Of a stretch of DNA of 64,000 nucleotides, positions 1-8,266 are shown one piece after another. The position numbers were made by a program, and so were the translations under genes. Positions within the stretch are counted from its first letter, which is position 1. Each line of letters begins with the position of its first letter. The stretch lies in NCBI RefSeq assembly GCF_006542395.2, contig NZ_CP038231.1, forward strand, positions 868,001-932,000, read 5' to 3'. Under the pieces are notes generated by a model that worked only from the letters and a program-made list of their open reading frames with translations, did no database searches and was not told where the DNA came from. The DNA comes from Formicincola oecophyllae (lineage in GTDB: Bacteria; Pseudomonadota; Alphaproteobacteria; Acetobacterales; Acetobacteraceae).

Positions 1-783
1 GGCAGCGCCGCCATTCTTGCGTTCCAACTTGCCTGACGCCCAATCAGCGCGCAGGCGTAGCATCTCGTCAGCGGGCAGGTTCACATCAACATAGATGGGG
101 TCAAGACGCGTCACCACCGCGATGGCATCCTGCTGACCTGCCGTCACCAAGGTGCCAACCGTGTAGATGGTGCGGCCAATGCGCCCATCAATGGGGGAGC
201 TGACGTGGCTGTAATTAAGGTTCACCTGCGCTGACGTCACCTGGCCCTGCGCTGCCTCCAAGGCACCGTGGGCTTCACGCGCGCTGGCCAGGGCATTGTC
301 ATATTCTTGCGTGCTGACGGCGTGCGGCCCCAAAAGCCGCCCGTAGCGTGCCAAAAGTAAATCCGCCTGGCGGGCGGCGGCCTGTGCCTTGATCAGCTGG
401 CCCTGCGCCTCTTTAAGGGCAGCTTGATAGGGAACTGGGTAAATCTGGTAAAGTTGCTGGCCCTTGTGAACATCCCCACCCTGTTGGAACGTCATGGCCG
501 TTACCACACCGCTGACCTGGGGGCGGATCATGGCCTGTTCATAGGCATCTGTGCGGCCAGGCAAAGCGATGTCCACAGGAACAGCTTGCTGCTGGACAAC
601 ACTGACCATAACTGGTTGCGGCGGGATAGCCGCCCCGCCATGGCGCTTGCAGCCCCCCACCCCTGCCAAAAGCAGCAGCGCTACCACACAGCGCCCCCAG
701 GGGACGTGACTATTGCCCAGCTTGAACGCCACGTCAGGGTGAAAAAAGGGGCGGACAGGTTGGCGGGATAGCCTGAAACTCAT
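1..783 (-). CDS. RND efflux periplasmic adaptor (HlyD/AcrA family), 3' end outside window
   Basis: Membrane-fusion adaptor that would link an inner-membrane RND pump to an outer-membrane channel. Only the first 261 codons are present; the gene continues past the left edge. The ATG at 783 gives a basic N-terminus, a hydrophobic stretch (about residues 32-43) and a lipobox VGGC with Cys45, so it is probably a lipoprotein. Then come the first half of the barrel-sandwich hybrid (DAYEQAMIRPQVSGVV), an alpha-hairpin region (QGQLIKAQAAARQADLLLA) and the return strand SSPIDGRIGRTIYTVGTLV, which is typical of AcrA/MexA. No strong Shine-Dalgarno precedes the ATG. The pump gene is expected downstream, beyond the left edge. 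The substrate is not predictable. Confidence 0.85.
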   Translation of the reverse strand, partial: MSFRLSRQPVRPFFHPDVAFKLGNSHVPWGRCVVALLLLAGVGGCKRHGGAAIPPQPVMVSVVQQQAVPVDIALPGRTDAYEQAMIRPQVSGVVTAMTFQQGGDVHKGQQLYQIYPVPYQAALKEAQGQLIKAQAAARQADLLLARYGRLLGPHAVSTQEYDNALASAREAHGALEAAQGQVTSAQVNLNYSHVSSPIDGRIGRTIYTVGTLVTAGQQDAIAVVTRLDPIYVDVNLPADEMLRLRADWASGKLERKNGGAA

Positions 784-1153
784 TCAGGGGCGCTCACTTC
801 AACGTAATGGGGGAAGATGCAGACTGGCGCGTAGGAGGGCCTGACAATCCACAATCAGGGGCCTGTGGCCGGGGAACCTCAAAAAACCACTGGGAAAGTT
901 CAGCAGGATTGAATGAGTCAAAACTCACCTAACAGAACTTTCGCCGGACGGCAACCACCTTGCCTCTCACGCTTGCTTGTAGGCCTTAGGTAAGACCTGG
1001 AGATGTTCTGGCAGGAAGGTGACCACCCGGTCAGCATGATTTGGCACCAAAGCGTTTTTTCACACACCCGTCAACCACTTCACAGGCACATGGCCTTGAG
1101 AGGAGGTTGAAACAATTTCATGAGGGCTTCATCTGCAAATGGTCTTTCATACC

Positions 1154-1182
1154 GCCATCATACCACCATGTATAATGATGGC
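1154..1182. promoter_or_regulatory. Inverted repeat enclosing a TATAAT box
   Basis: GCCATCAT (1154-1161) and ATGATGGC (1175-1182) form a perfect 8-bp inverted repeat. A TATAAT hexamer (1171-1176) overlaps the spacer and right arm. This arrangement suits a repressor operator over a promoter, but no good -35 box sits at the right distance, so the role is inferred. Confidence 0.35.
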
Positions 1183-1202
1183 TTCTTAAATGATACTTAA
1201 TC

Positions 1203-1234
1203 CATGAATGTTCTTCTCCATGAGGTTATTCATG
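1203..1234. promoter_or_regulatory. Second inverted repeat in AT-rich spacer
   Basis: CATGAAT (1203-1209) and ATTCATG (1228-1234) are perfect 7-bp arms separated by 18 bases, 20 bases after the previous inverted repeat. Possible regulator site or transcript hairpin. Confidence 0.25.
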
Positions 1235-1357
1235 ATTGGAGGAGTTTTGATTTTTACCTAAAAATAACTTATGAAAATTAATTCAATATTAGAAAAATCA
1301 TTTGCATTTGCAATCAGGGCTTTTCATGTTATGTTTTATTGTAGAATTAACCTAACA

Positions 1358-1386
1358 TTGACATGAAATGCGATTTAGTTAAACAA
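1358..1386 (+). promoter_or_regulatory. Possible promoter of ansP
   Basis: TTGACA at 1358-1363 matches the -35 consensus. The hexamer 17 bases downstream (AAACAA) is a poor -10. It lies about 95 bases upstream of the ansP start, in the right orientation. Confidence 0.3.
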
Positions 1387-1456
1387 TGCTTGTCACACCC
1401 ATATCCAATGAGGCGTGTGGCGCTTATGATGCTTCAAACCAAGGAGTGGCGCCAAT

Positions 1457-3145
1457 ATGACTGGCAAAATGCCTGCTGAAACGGACAATGCTGGCGTGGC
1501 CAGCTCCCCCCCTCAGGCAGGCGCACCGCCAGTTCAATCCTCCGTCCCCCTTTACGAGGGCCCCTTGGTTGAAGCGCTGGACGCTGAAAGCCCGCCCCCA
1601 ACTAAGGGCAAACATCGCAAAACTGCTGAGGGCTACCACAAAGGCCTTTCGCCGCGCCATGTCCAAATGATTGCGATTGGCGGTGCCATTGGCACAGGAC
1701 TTTTCCTGGCCAGTGCGTCACGCTTGCAGCAAGCGGGGCCTTCGCTGGCTATCATCTACGCCCTGTGCGGGTTGGCAGCGTTTATGATCCTGCGCGCCAT
1801 GGGGCAGCTTGTCATGTACCGCCCCAGCAGCGGCAGCTTTGTGACCTATGCGCGTGAATTCCTAGGGGAGGGGGCAGCTTACACCGTGGGGTGGCTGTTC
1901 TTCCTTAACTGGGCCATGACGGGCATTGTCGACATCACGGCTGTGGCGCTCTACATCCATTTTTGGCCTGCCTTCATCGATATTCCCCAATGGGCCTTGG
2001 CACTGGGGGCCATGGTGCTGGTGGGTGCCATCAATATGGCTGGCGTGCGCTATTTTGGCGAAATCGAGTTTTGGCTGGCACTTATCAAGGTACTGGCCAT
2101 TGTCACTTTCTTGGGGGTGGCGAGCTGGATTTTCGGATCAGGCCACCACATTGACGGGCACGCGCCAGGCCTGCACATGATCGCTGATTACGGGGGTTTT
2201 TTCCCCCATGGCGTGGGGCCAGCCCTGTGGCTGCTGCAAGGCGTAGTGTTCGCTTACGCCGCCACTGAGCTTATCGGCATCGCTGCAGGTGAATGTGAAA
2301 ACCCGCAAGAAGTGGTGCCGCGTGCGGTCAACTCCGTCGTGTGGCGCATCCTGTTCTTCTATGTCGGGTCGATCATCCTGCTGGTGCTGGTGCTGCCATG
2401 GTCTGCTTACCAGGCTGGCACCAGCCCATTTGTCACGTTCTTTGGCAAGTTGGGGGTGCCTTACGCTGACAGCGTCATGAACTTCGTTGTGCTGACGGCC
2501 GCCCTCTCCAGCCTGAATTCAGGTCTTTATTCAACAGGGCGCGTTTTGCGGGCCCTGGCCATTGGGGGTTCCGCCCCCCACGCTTTCGCGCGGCTGAACC
2601 GCAACGCGGTGCCTTATGTGGCCATTTTGGCCACGCTAGCCATTTACGTGATTGGCGTGGTGTTAAATTATTTCATCCCCTCCCAAGTGTTTGAAATTGT
2701 CCTCAGCCTATCCTCACTGGGCATTTTGGGCACATGGGCCTGCATCATCCTGTGCCAGCTGCGCTTGCACCATGAAATCAAGAAAGGCCACATTCCCCCC
2801 ACGGGCTTCGCCATGCCCTGGGCGCCTTATTCAGGTTACTTAACATTGGCTTTCCTGGTCCTGGTGCTTGGCATGATGGCGTTTGATTTCCCCGCCGGAA
2901 CCTTCACCATCTGCGCCATTCCGCTGCTGGCCGTGATTTTCTGGGTTGGTTGGAAAATCCTCAATCATTTTAGTGATGATGACGATGATGAGACTGAAGA
3001 GGAGGAGGATGACGATGATGAAGGCACCTTCACCACACTGCCCCCCAAAGCCGTAAAATCACCCCACCACCATATTCACAAGCCTAAAATGCCTGGCAGC
3101 GCGACCACCAGCCCTGCCCCTAAACAAGGGCAGGCACCTAGCTGA
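1457..3145 (+). CDS. ansP: L-asparagine permease-like amino-acid transporter (APC family)
   Basis: Proton-coupled amino-acid importer of the inner membrane. The core matches the E. coli AnsP pattern closely from memory: QMIAIGGAIGTGLFL at the first membrane helix, RPSSGSFVTYAREFLGE, NWAMTGIVDITAVALYIHFW, GGFFPHG and PWSAYQAGTSPFVTFF. About 12 membrane helices are expected. The start ATG follows AAGGAG (1441-1446) at good spacing. At 562 aa it is longer than AnsP (about 500). The extra length is an about 60-residue cytosolic N-terminus rich in Pro/Ala and a C-terminal tail with an unusual run of Asp/Glu (about residues 513-531) followed by a His/Pro/Lys-rich end. It converges with phoU with only 9 bases between the stop codons. 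Exact substrate is inferred from similarity. Confidence 0.85.
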   Translation: MTGKMPAETDNAGVASSPPQAGAPPVQSSVPLYEGPLVEALDAESPPPTKGKHRKTAEGYHKGLSPRHVQMIAIGGAIGTGLFLASASRLQQAGPSLAIIYALCGLAAFMILRAMGQLVMYRPSSGSFVTYAREFLGEGAAYTVGWLFFLNWAMTGIVDITAVALYIHFWPAFIDIPQWALALGAMVLVGAINMAGVRYFGEIEFWLALIKVLAIVTFLGVASWIFGSGHHIDGHAPGLHMIADYGGFFPHGVGPALWLLQGVVFAYAATELIGIAAGECENPQEVVPRAVNSVVWRILFFYVGSIILLVLVLPWSAYQAGTSPFVTFFGKLGVPYADSVMNFVVLTAALSSLNSGLYSTGRVLRALAIGGSAPHAFARLNRNAVPYVAILATLAIYVIGVVLNYFIPSQVFEIVLSLSSLGILGTWACIILCQLRLHHEIKKGHIPPTGFAMPWAPYSGYLTLAFLVLVLGMMAFDFPAGTFTICAIPLLAVIFWVGWKILNHFSDDDDDETEEEEDDDDEGTFTTLPPKAVKSPHHHIHKPKMPGSATTSPAPKQGQAPS

Positions 3146-3154
3146 GCGGGCCCT

Positions 3155-3955
3155 TTAGGGTGCGGAAGGACGAGGGGCAGGTGGCTGTTCTCCTTCCGCG
3201 TCATCGGCCTTCGCGCTCTGCCCGTCCTGGTGGGCTGCCAGGACTTCCCCCGTGATGGAAGCCGTGGTCACCTTCCGGCCTTTAGGGCGTGAAGCTGGCA
3301 TGTTTTCCCCCGTCACAGCATAGAAAACACGCTCTGCGATGTTAGTGGCATGGTCGCCGATGCGTTCAAGGTTGCGCGCCACGAAAAGCAGCTCCGTGCA
3401 GGGGCGGATATTGCGGGCATCCTCCATCATGTAAGTCACAAGCTCACGGAAAAGCGTTGTGTACTGTTCGTCAATCGCACGGTCGGCATGCCAGACCTCA
3501 AGCGCCAGGGTGGGGTTCTGGCCCACCAGCGCTTTGACCATCAAGGCGATGTTCTCAATCACCAGGCGCCCCATGTTGCGCAACCCCCCAAGGGGAATGT
3601 TGCCGCTCTCCTCTGAAACAATGGCGGCGCGCTTGGCGATGGAGGCGGCGTAATCACCTATACGCTCAAGGTCGCCCGTGATTTTCAAGGCCGCCACGAT
3701 TTCACGCAGGTCAGCGCCCATGGGGCTACGCAAAGCCAGCATCCTGATGGCCAGGGCCTCCACGTCACGCTCCAGTGCATCAACGCGCGGATCAAGGGTG
3801 ATGGCTTTCTGGGCTGCCTCTGGCTCATGCTCCGTGATGGCATCAAGGGCTAGGGTCACCTGCTGCTGGGTAATCTCGCCCATCTCAGCCATCATGGCAC
3901 GCAGTTTGTGCAACTCAGTCTCAAAACTGGTCACGGTGTGGGTGTTGTCAGCCAT
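3155..3955 (-). CDS. phoU: Phosphate signalling protein PhoU
   Basis: Negative regulator that links the Pst phosphate transporter to PhoR/PhoB signalling and phosphate homeostasis. It has two PhoU three-helix repeats: the first around ELHKLRAMMAEMGEITQQQ to GDLERIGDYAASIAKRA, the second around NLERIGDHATNIAERVFY. The E-R-I-G-D metal/helix motif is present in both. The ATG at 3955 is chosen because AGGAGA precedes it by about 8 bases and the protein then begins MADNTHTV as usual. The C-terminus carries a roughly 40-residue Lys/Ala/Pro-rich extension. It is the last gene of pstC-pstA-pstB-phoU; no phoB or phoR follows. Confidence 0.95.
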   Translation of the reverse strand: MADNTHTVTSFETELHKLRAMMAEMGEITQQQVTLALDAITEHEPEAAQKAITLDPRVDALERDVEALAIRMLALRSPMGADLREIVAALKITGDLERIGDYAASIAKRAAIVSEESGNIPLGGLRNMGRLVIENIALMVKALVGQNPTLALEVWHADRAIDEQYTTLFRELVTYMMEDARNIRPCTELLFVARNLERIGDHATNIAERVFYAVTGENMPASRPKGRKVTTASITGEVLAAHQDGQSAKADDAEGEQPPAPRPSAP

Positions 3956-4011
3956 GGGATGGCTCTCCTGTTGGGAAGGCTTGGTGGTTGCTGGCGCCCT
4001 GGGGGCGCGCC

Positions 4012-4803
4012 TCAACCAAAGCGGCCAGTGATGTAATCCTGGGTTTGGCGTTGCTTAGGGTTGGTGAAGATCTTGTCTGCTGTATCCACTTCCACAAGGC
4101 GCCCCATGTAAAAAAACGCCACCCTGTCCGCACAGCGGGCGGCCTGTTGCATGGAATGGGTCACGATGGCGATCGTGTAATCATGCTTGAGCTCATCGAG
4201 AAGCTCTTCAATGCGGGCTGTGGAGATAGGGTCAAGCGCTGAGGTCGGCTCATCCAGCAGCAACACCTCAGGCTGGGTGGCGATGGAGCGGGCAATGCAC
4301 AAGCGCTGCTGCTGCCCTCCTGAAAGGCCCGTGGCAGGCGCCTTGAGGCGGTCGCGTACCTCATTCCACAAGGCAACCTTGGTCAGAACGTTTTCAACGC
4401 GTTCGTCCATGTCAGCTTTGCTGACTTTTTCATGCAGGCGCACGCCAAAGGCGATGTTGTCGTAGATCGACATGGGGAAGGGGGTGGGTTTCTGAAACAC
4501 CATGCCGATGCGTGCCCGCAGCACATCCAGGTTGATGTCGCTTTCCAGAATGTTCAGACCGTCAAAGAACACCTCCCCCGTGGCGCGCTGGTTGGGGTAA
4601 AGCTCATAAATGCGGTTGAAGACGCGCAGCAGCGTTGATTTGCCGCAGCCTGAAGGGCCGATCATGGCCGTCACCGTGCGGTCAGGATAATCAATCGTAA
4701 TGTCATGCAAGGCATGGAAATCACCGTAATAGAAATTAAGCTGGCGCGCGCTCAACGCAGCGGGCTTTGCCTGGTGGGGGGCCATGGTGTTGTCCTGCTT
4801 CAT
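4012..4803 (-). CDS. pstB: Phosphate ABC transporter ATP-binding protein PstB
   Basis: ATPase of the high-affinity phosphate importer. Visible motifs are Walker [10 protein letters not shown], the Q-loop region [18 protein letters not shown], signature LSGGQQQRL, Walker [13 protein letters not shown] and the switch His in [12 protein letters not shown]. The reading frame stays open upstream into pstA, but the probable start is the ATG at 4803 (AGGAG about 12 bases upstream); the ATG at 4785, with AGGA 7 bases upstream, is an alternative. Either gives about 257-263 aa, the usual length. It sits between pstA and phoU in one operon. Confidence 0.95.
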   Translation of the reverse strand: MKQDNTMAPHQAKPAALSARQLNFYYGDFHALHDITIDYPDRTVTAMIGPSGCGKSTLLRVFNRIYELYPNQRATGEVFFDGLNILESDINLDVLRARIGMVFQKPTPFPMSIYDNIAFGVRLHEKVSKADMDERVENVLTKVALWNEVRDRLKAPATGLSGGQQQRLCIARSIATQPEVLLLDEPTSALDPISTARIEELLDELKHDYTIAIVTHSMQQAARCADRVAFFYMGRLVEVDTADKIFTNPKQRQTQDYITGRFG

Positions 4804-4847
4804 GATCTCTGGCTGCTCCTGCATGGGGCTGGTGGCGTGCCCGCTTT

Positions 4848-5780
4848 TCAGCTTTTGCGCATGAAGGCGCGCGTGGCAATGTTGATGCCCAGCACAGCCA
4901 ACGTCACCAACAAAGCGCCTGTCCAGGCCAGCCCCACCCAATCAGCGTAGGCGGCGCCGGCATATTGGTAGATCGCCAAGGGCAAGCTGGCCATGGGGCG
5001 CGAAGGGTCAAGCGACCAATCCTGGTTGCCCAACGCTGTGAACAAAAGGGGCGCCGTCTCCCCCCCTGTGCGCGCCAAAGCCAGCAGAAGCCCTGTGGCA
5101 ATCCCTTCCCGCGCTGCGCGCATGCACAAACGCGTGATGACGATCCACCGTGGCGCGCCTAAGGCGGCGCCTGCCTCCATCATGGCTTTGGGCACAAGGC
5201 CCAGCATGTCCTCTGTGGTGCGTACCACCAGGGGGATAGCCAACACCGCCAACGCCAGCGCCCCGGCCCACCCTGAAAAATGGCCAAAAGGCACCACGCA
5301 AAGTTGGTATACAAACAACCCAGCCAAAATCGATGGCACACTCATCAGCAAGTCAGCGGCAAAGCGCGCCACCTTGGTGAAAGGCCTGTGGGGCAGGGCG
5401 TATTCAGCCAGGTAGACGCCACACCCCAAGCCTATGGGCGTGGCAATGGCCATAGCGAGGGCCGTTTGGATGACGCTTCCCAAAATAGCGTTGCCAAGCC
5501 CCCCCACTACGCCTGGGGGCGCCATGGGGCGCAGGAAAACCGCCACACTGAGGCCAGGCAAGCCTTTGATGAACAAAGTCCATAGAATGGAGGCCAAAAC
5601 CAGCACCAGAACCACCGCCGCCATGGTCGCTAAAAAGGTGGCTAACCTGTTTTTGAAGCGCCGCCACGCTGCCCGGCCGCCAGGCTGCCAGCGGTCTGAA
5701 GGGGTCAGCAATTCCTGGCGCACAAGGGCTGCTTCAGTTCCAGCAGGGGGTGGGGCAGATTGGGGCGCGCTGGCGGTCAT
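4848..5780 (-). CDS. pstA: Phosphate ABC transporter permease PstA
   Basis: One of the two membrane subunits of the Pst phosphate importer. An about 50-residue cytosolic N-terminus is followed by a first membrane helix ([20 protein letters not shown]) and the binding-protein-dependent transport permease domain, with the EAA-type loop around [21 protein letters not shown]. The ATG at 5780 shares one base with the pstC stop codon (TGATG) and follows AAGGAGG by 7 bases. An in-frame GTG one codon earlier is less well placed. Translational coupling with pstC is likely. Confidence 0.93.
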   Translation of the reverse strand: MTASAPQSAPPPAGTEAALVRQELLTPSDRWQPGGRAAWRRFKNRLATFLATMAAVVLVLVLASILWTLFIKGLPGLSVAVFLRPMAPPGVVGGLGNAILGSVIQTALAMAIATPIGLGCGVYLAEYALPHRPFTKVARFAADLLMSVPSILAGLFVYQLCVVPFGHFSGWAGALALAVLAIPLVVRTTEDMLGLVPKAMMEAGAALGAPRWIVITRLCMRAAREGIATGLLLALARTGGETAPLLFTALGNQDWSLDPSRPMASLPLAIYQYAGAAYADWVGLAWTGALLVTLAVLGINIATRAFMRKS

Positions 5781-6754
5781 CACTTTGCCTCCTTAGTCAG
5801 CAGCCGCGCCATCACCAGGCTGCCACAGGACAGCGCCATGAGGATGAAGCCCAGCGCCAAAAGCGCTGAAAGGCCCAGCGAACCTGCTGGGCTTTCAGGG
5901 AATTGCAATGCAATGAGGGACGCCGCCGTGCTGCGCGGCGCAAAAAGCGACCAACCCACAGCCGTGACATTGCCAATGACGAAGGTCACCGCAATGGTTT
6001 CACCCAAGGCACGCCCCATGCCCAACACCAAGGCGCCAATCAACCCGTTGCGGCACCAAGGCAGGATAATAAACCGGATGACTTCCCAACGCGTGGCGCC
6101 AAGGCCATAGGCGCTTTCAACCATCATGGGGGGGACGGCGTTGAACACATCGCACATCACGGCCGTGACGAAGGGTGCCACCATCAAGGCCAGGACAAGG
6201 GCTGTTGTCATCAGCCCCAGGCCAAAGGCTGCACCACCCGTCAACGCCCCTAACAGCGGCACATGGGCTAAGTGGATGTCCAACCATGGCTGCACATGGC
6301 GCGCCATGAAGGGCACAATCATGAAAAAGCCCCACATGCCGAAAATAATAGACGGCACCGCCGCCAAAAGCTGCACAGCCATGGCGATGGGTTTACTGAG
6401 GCGCCGGGGGGCTATAGTGGTCAGCCAAAAGGCTGTGCCGAAAGCCAACGGAACAGCAATGAGCAAGGCCAGAACACTGCTAAGCACAGTGCCAAGAAGG
6501 GGCGCCAAGGCACCATAATGGCCTGCGACAGGATCCCAGGCGCCATCAACCAAAAAGGCGGGGCCGAATGTTCTGAAGGCGTTCCAACCCCCCATGGCCA
6601 GCATGAGGGCCAGCGCGCCCAGAAGCGCCGCCACCAGCAAAGCACAGCTTGTAACGCCCCCCCTGAAGCCATTTTCAATCCAGCCAGCCAGACCAGGGCC
6701 TGACGTTAAGGCGGAACGTTTGGGTGGCGGGGTGGATGGAGTGGCAGTGGCCAT
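5780..6754 (-). CDS. pstC: Phosphate ABC transporter permease PstC
   Basis: Second membrane subunit of the Pst phosphate importer and first gene of the operon here. Six membrane helices are recognisable, with the EAA loop AYGLGATRWEVIRFIILP and the conserved GMGRALGETIAVTFVIGN near the C-terminus. The ribosome site before the ATG at 6754 is weak. The periplasmic binding protein gene pstS, usually immediately upstream, is missing: the next gene is the divergent bioA. I see no clear Pho box in the 6755-6943 spacer. Confidence 0.93.
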   Translation of the reverse strand: MATATPSTPPPKRSALTSGPGLAGWIENGFRGGVTSCALLVAALLGALALMLAMGGWNAFRTFGPAFLVDGAWDPVAGHYGALAPLLGTVLSSVLALLIAVPLAFGTAFWLTTIAPRRLSKPIAMAVQLLAAVPSIIFGMWGFFMIVPFMARHVQPWLDIHLAHVPLLGALTGGAAFGLGLMTTALVLALMVAPFVTAVMCDVFNAVPPMMVESAYGLGATRWEVIRFIILPWCRNGLIGALVLGMGRALGETIAVTFVIGNVTAVGWSLFAPRSTAASLIALQFPESPAGSLGLSALLALGFILMALSCGSLVMARLLTKEAK

Positions 6755-6943
6755 AAGGCAGCATCCCGTGTTTCCAGGTGGGCATCGGGCCGTTCAGTGA
6801 GCCTTAGCGTGCGCTGGGGGCCTTTAACAAGCCTGCCGCCCTACAGCTTTTAAGTCCAGGACCATTCCATACTCAAAAGGTGCATCAAGGCCACAGGCGC
6901 AAAGCTGCGCCTTTCAAGCCCAGGCTTGCGGCTGGCGGGGAAA

Positions 6944-8266
6944 ATGGTTGAAAAACGTTCCATGCCTTTTCAAGCCTCCACCCCGTTCAATGCAGCCCAA
7001 GCAGAGCGACATCTCTGGCTGCCCTACAGCCAAATGCACACCGCGCCAGCTCCCATGGCCGTGGCCTCTGCCCAAGGTTCGCTCATCACACTTCAAGATG
7101 GGCGCCAACTGGTGGACGGTGTGGCCAGCTGGTGGACAGCCAGCCACGGCAGCAGCCATCCCCACATCACCAAAGCCCTTGCTGAGCAGGCCTTGGCGAT
7201 GCCTCACATCATGATGGGTGGCCTTGTCCACACTCAGGCTCAGCGCCTGGCCGCGCGCCTAGCTGCCTTGGCACCAGGGGACCTCAATAGGGTTTTCCTG
7301 TGTGATTCAGGTTCAGTCGCCATGGAAGCAGCCGTAAAAATGGCTTTGCAGTACCACATCAACCGTTCTGATGGTGACACCCAGAAGCGCCGCCACAAAG
7401 TTCTGTTCTTTGAAGGCGCCTACCATGGCGACACCATGGGCATGATGGCCCTGTGCGACCCCACGGAAGGCATGCACCACCTGTTCTCCAACATGCTGCA
7501 GCAGCAGGTCATGGCGCCCCTGCCTGTTGACCAGGCTTCGCTGGAGCGCCTTGAAGCCATTCTTGATAACCAAGGCCACGACATCGCCGCTATGGTGGTG
7601 GAGCCCTTAGTGCAAGGCGCAGGCGGCATGGTGTTCCACCACCCCGAAGTGCTGCGGCACCTGCGCCGCCTTTGCGACAGCCATGGCGTCCTTCTGATCG
7701 CTGATGAGGTATTCACAGGCTTTGGGCGCACAGGCACCTTCTTCGCTTGCGAACAGGCCGCCATCGTGCCCGACATCATGGCCCTTTCCAAAGCCCTGAC
7801 GGGCGGCGCCATTGGGCTTGGGGCCGCTTTGGCGCGCGATAGCGTGTTTGAGGGCTTTTTGGGCGATGACCCTGAAAAAGCCTTGATGCACGGTCCAACC
7901 TTCATGGGCAATCCGCTGGCCTGCGCCGCTGCCAACGCCTCCCTGGACCTGTTTGAGGACCAGCCGCGCCTAGAGCAGGCGCGTGCTGTGGGCGCCGCCA
8001 TGGCCCAGCAGCTTGAACGCTGCCGCAGCCTTGAAAACGTGCGTGACGTGCGCACATTGGGCGCCATTGGCGTGGTGGAGCTGAATGAAACATGGCTGGC
8101 CCGGACCAGCACGGACAAGCTGCGTCAGGCTTTCATTGCTGAGGGCGTGTGGCTGCGCCCCTTCCGCAACGTCATTGCCCTTACCCCCGCTTTCACAATT
8201 GGCGATGAGGAGTTGCGAACGCTCACCAATGCCGTCTGGAACGTGCTCTCTGGTGGGGCGCCGTGA
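6944..8266 (+). CDS. bioA: Adenosylmethionine-8-amino-7-oxononanoate aminotransferase BioA
   Basis: PLP enzyme that uses S-adenosylmethionine to aminate KAPA to DAPA in biotin synthesis. Fold-type I class-III aminotransferase features are clear: RHLWLPYSQM and VASWWTASHGSSHPHI at the N-terminus, substrate loop FFEGAYHGDTMG, LLIADEVFTGFGRTG, and the PLP lysine in ALSKALTGG (about residue 283 from this start). The frame is open from a TTG at 6926; ATG 6944 and ATG 6962 are both possible starts, and 6944 is preferred because a G-rich stretch precedes it. The stop overlaps the bioF start (GTGA), so bioA leads a tight biotin operon. Confidence 0.95.
   Translation: MVEKRSMPFQASTPFNAAQAERHLWLPYSQMHTAPAPMAVASAQGSLITLQDGRQLVDGVASWWTASHGSSHPHITKALAEQALAMPHIMMGGLVHTQAQRLAARLAALAPGDLNRVFLCDSGSVAMEAAVKMALQYHINRSDGDTQKRRHKVLFFEGAYHGDTMGMMALCDPTEGMHHLFSNMLQQQVMAPLPVDQASLERLEAILDNQGHDIAAMVVEPLVQGAGGMVFHHPEVLRHLRRLCDSHGVLLIADEVFTGFGRTGTFFACEQAAIVPDIMALSKALTGGAIGLGAALARDSVFEGFLGDDPEKALMHGPTFMGNPLACAAANASLDLFEDQPRLEQARAVGAAMAQQLERCRSLENVRDVRTLGAIGVVELNETWLARTSTDKLRQAFIAEGVWLRPFRNVIALTPAFTIGDEELRTLTNAVWNVLSGGAP

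Larger units (their letters stand above)
784..1456. other. Intergenic spacer between divergent adaptor and ansP genes
   Basis: About 670 bases with no convincing gene. The part from about 1130 to 1400 is much richer in A+T than the surrounding coding DNA and holds two inverted repeats and a TTGACA element, listed separately. The part from 784 to 1100 shows nothing I can name. Confidence 0.7.

Noticed and set aside
7420-8118. Minus-strand open frame of 232 codons inside bioA
   Set aside because: It lies fully within the coding sequence of bioA on the other strand and has the Ser/Arg/Pro-rich composition of an antisense shadow.
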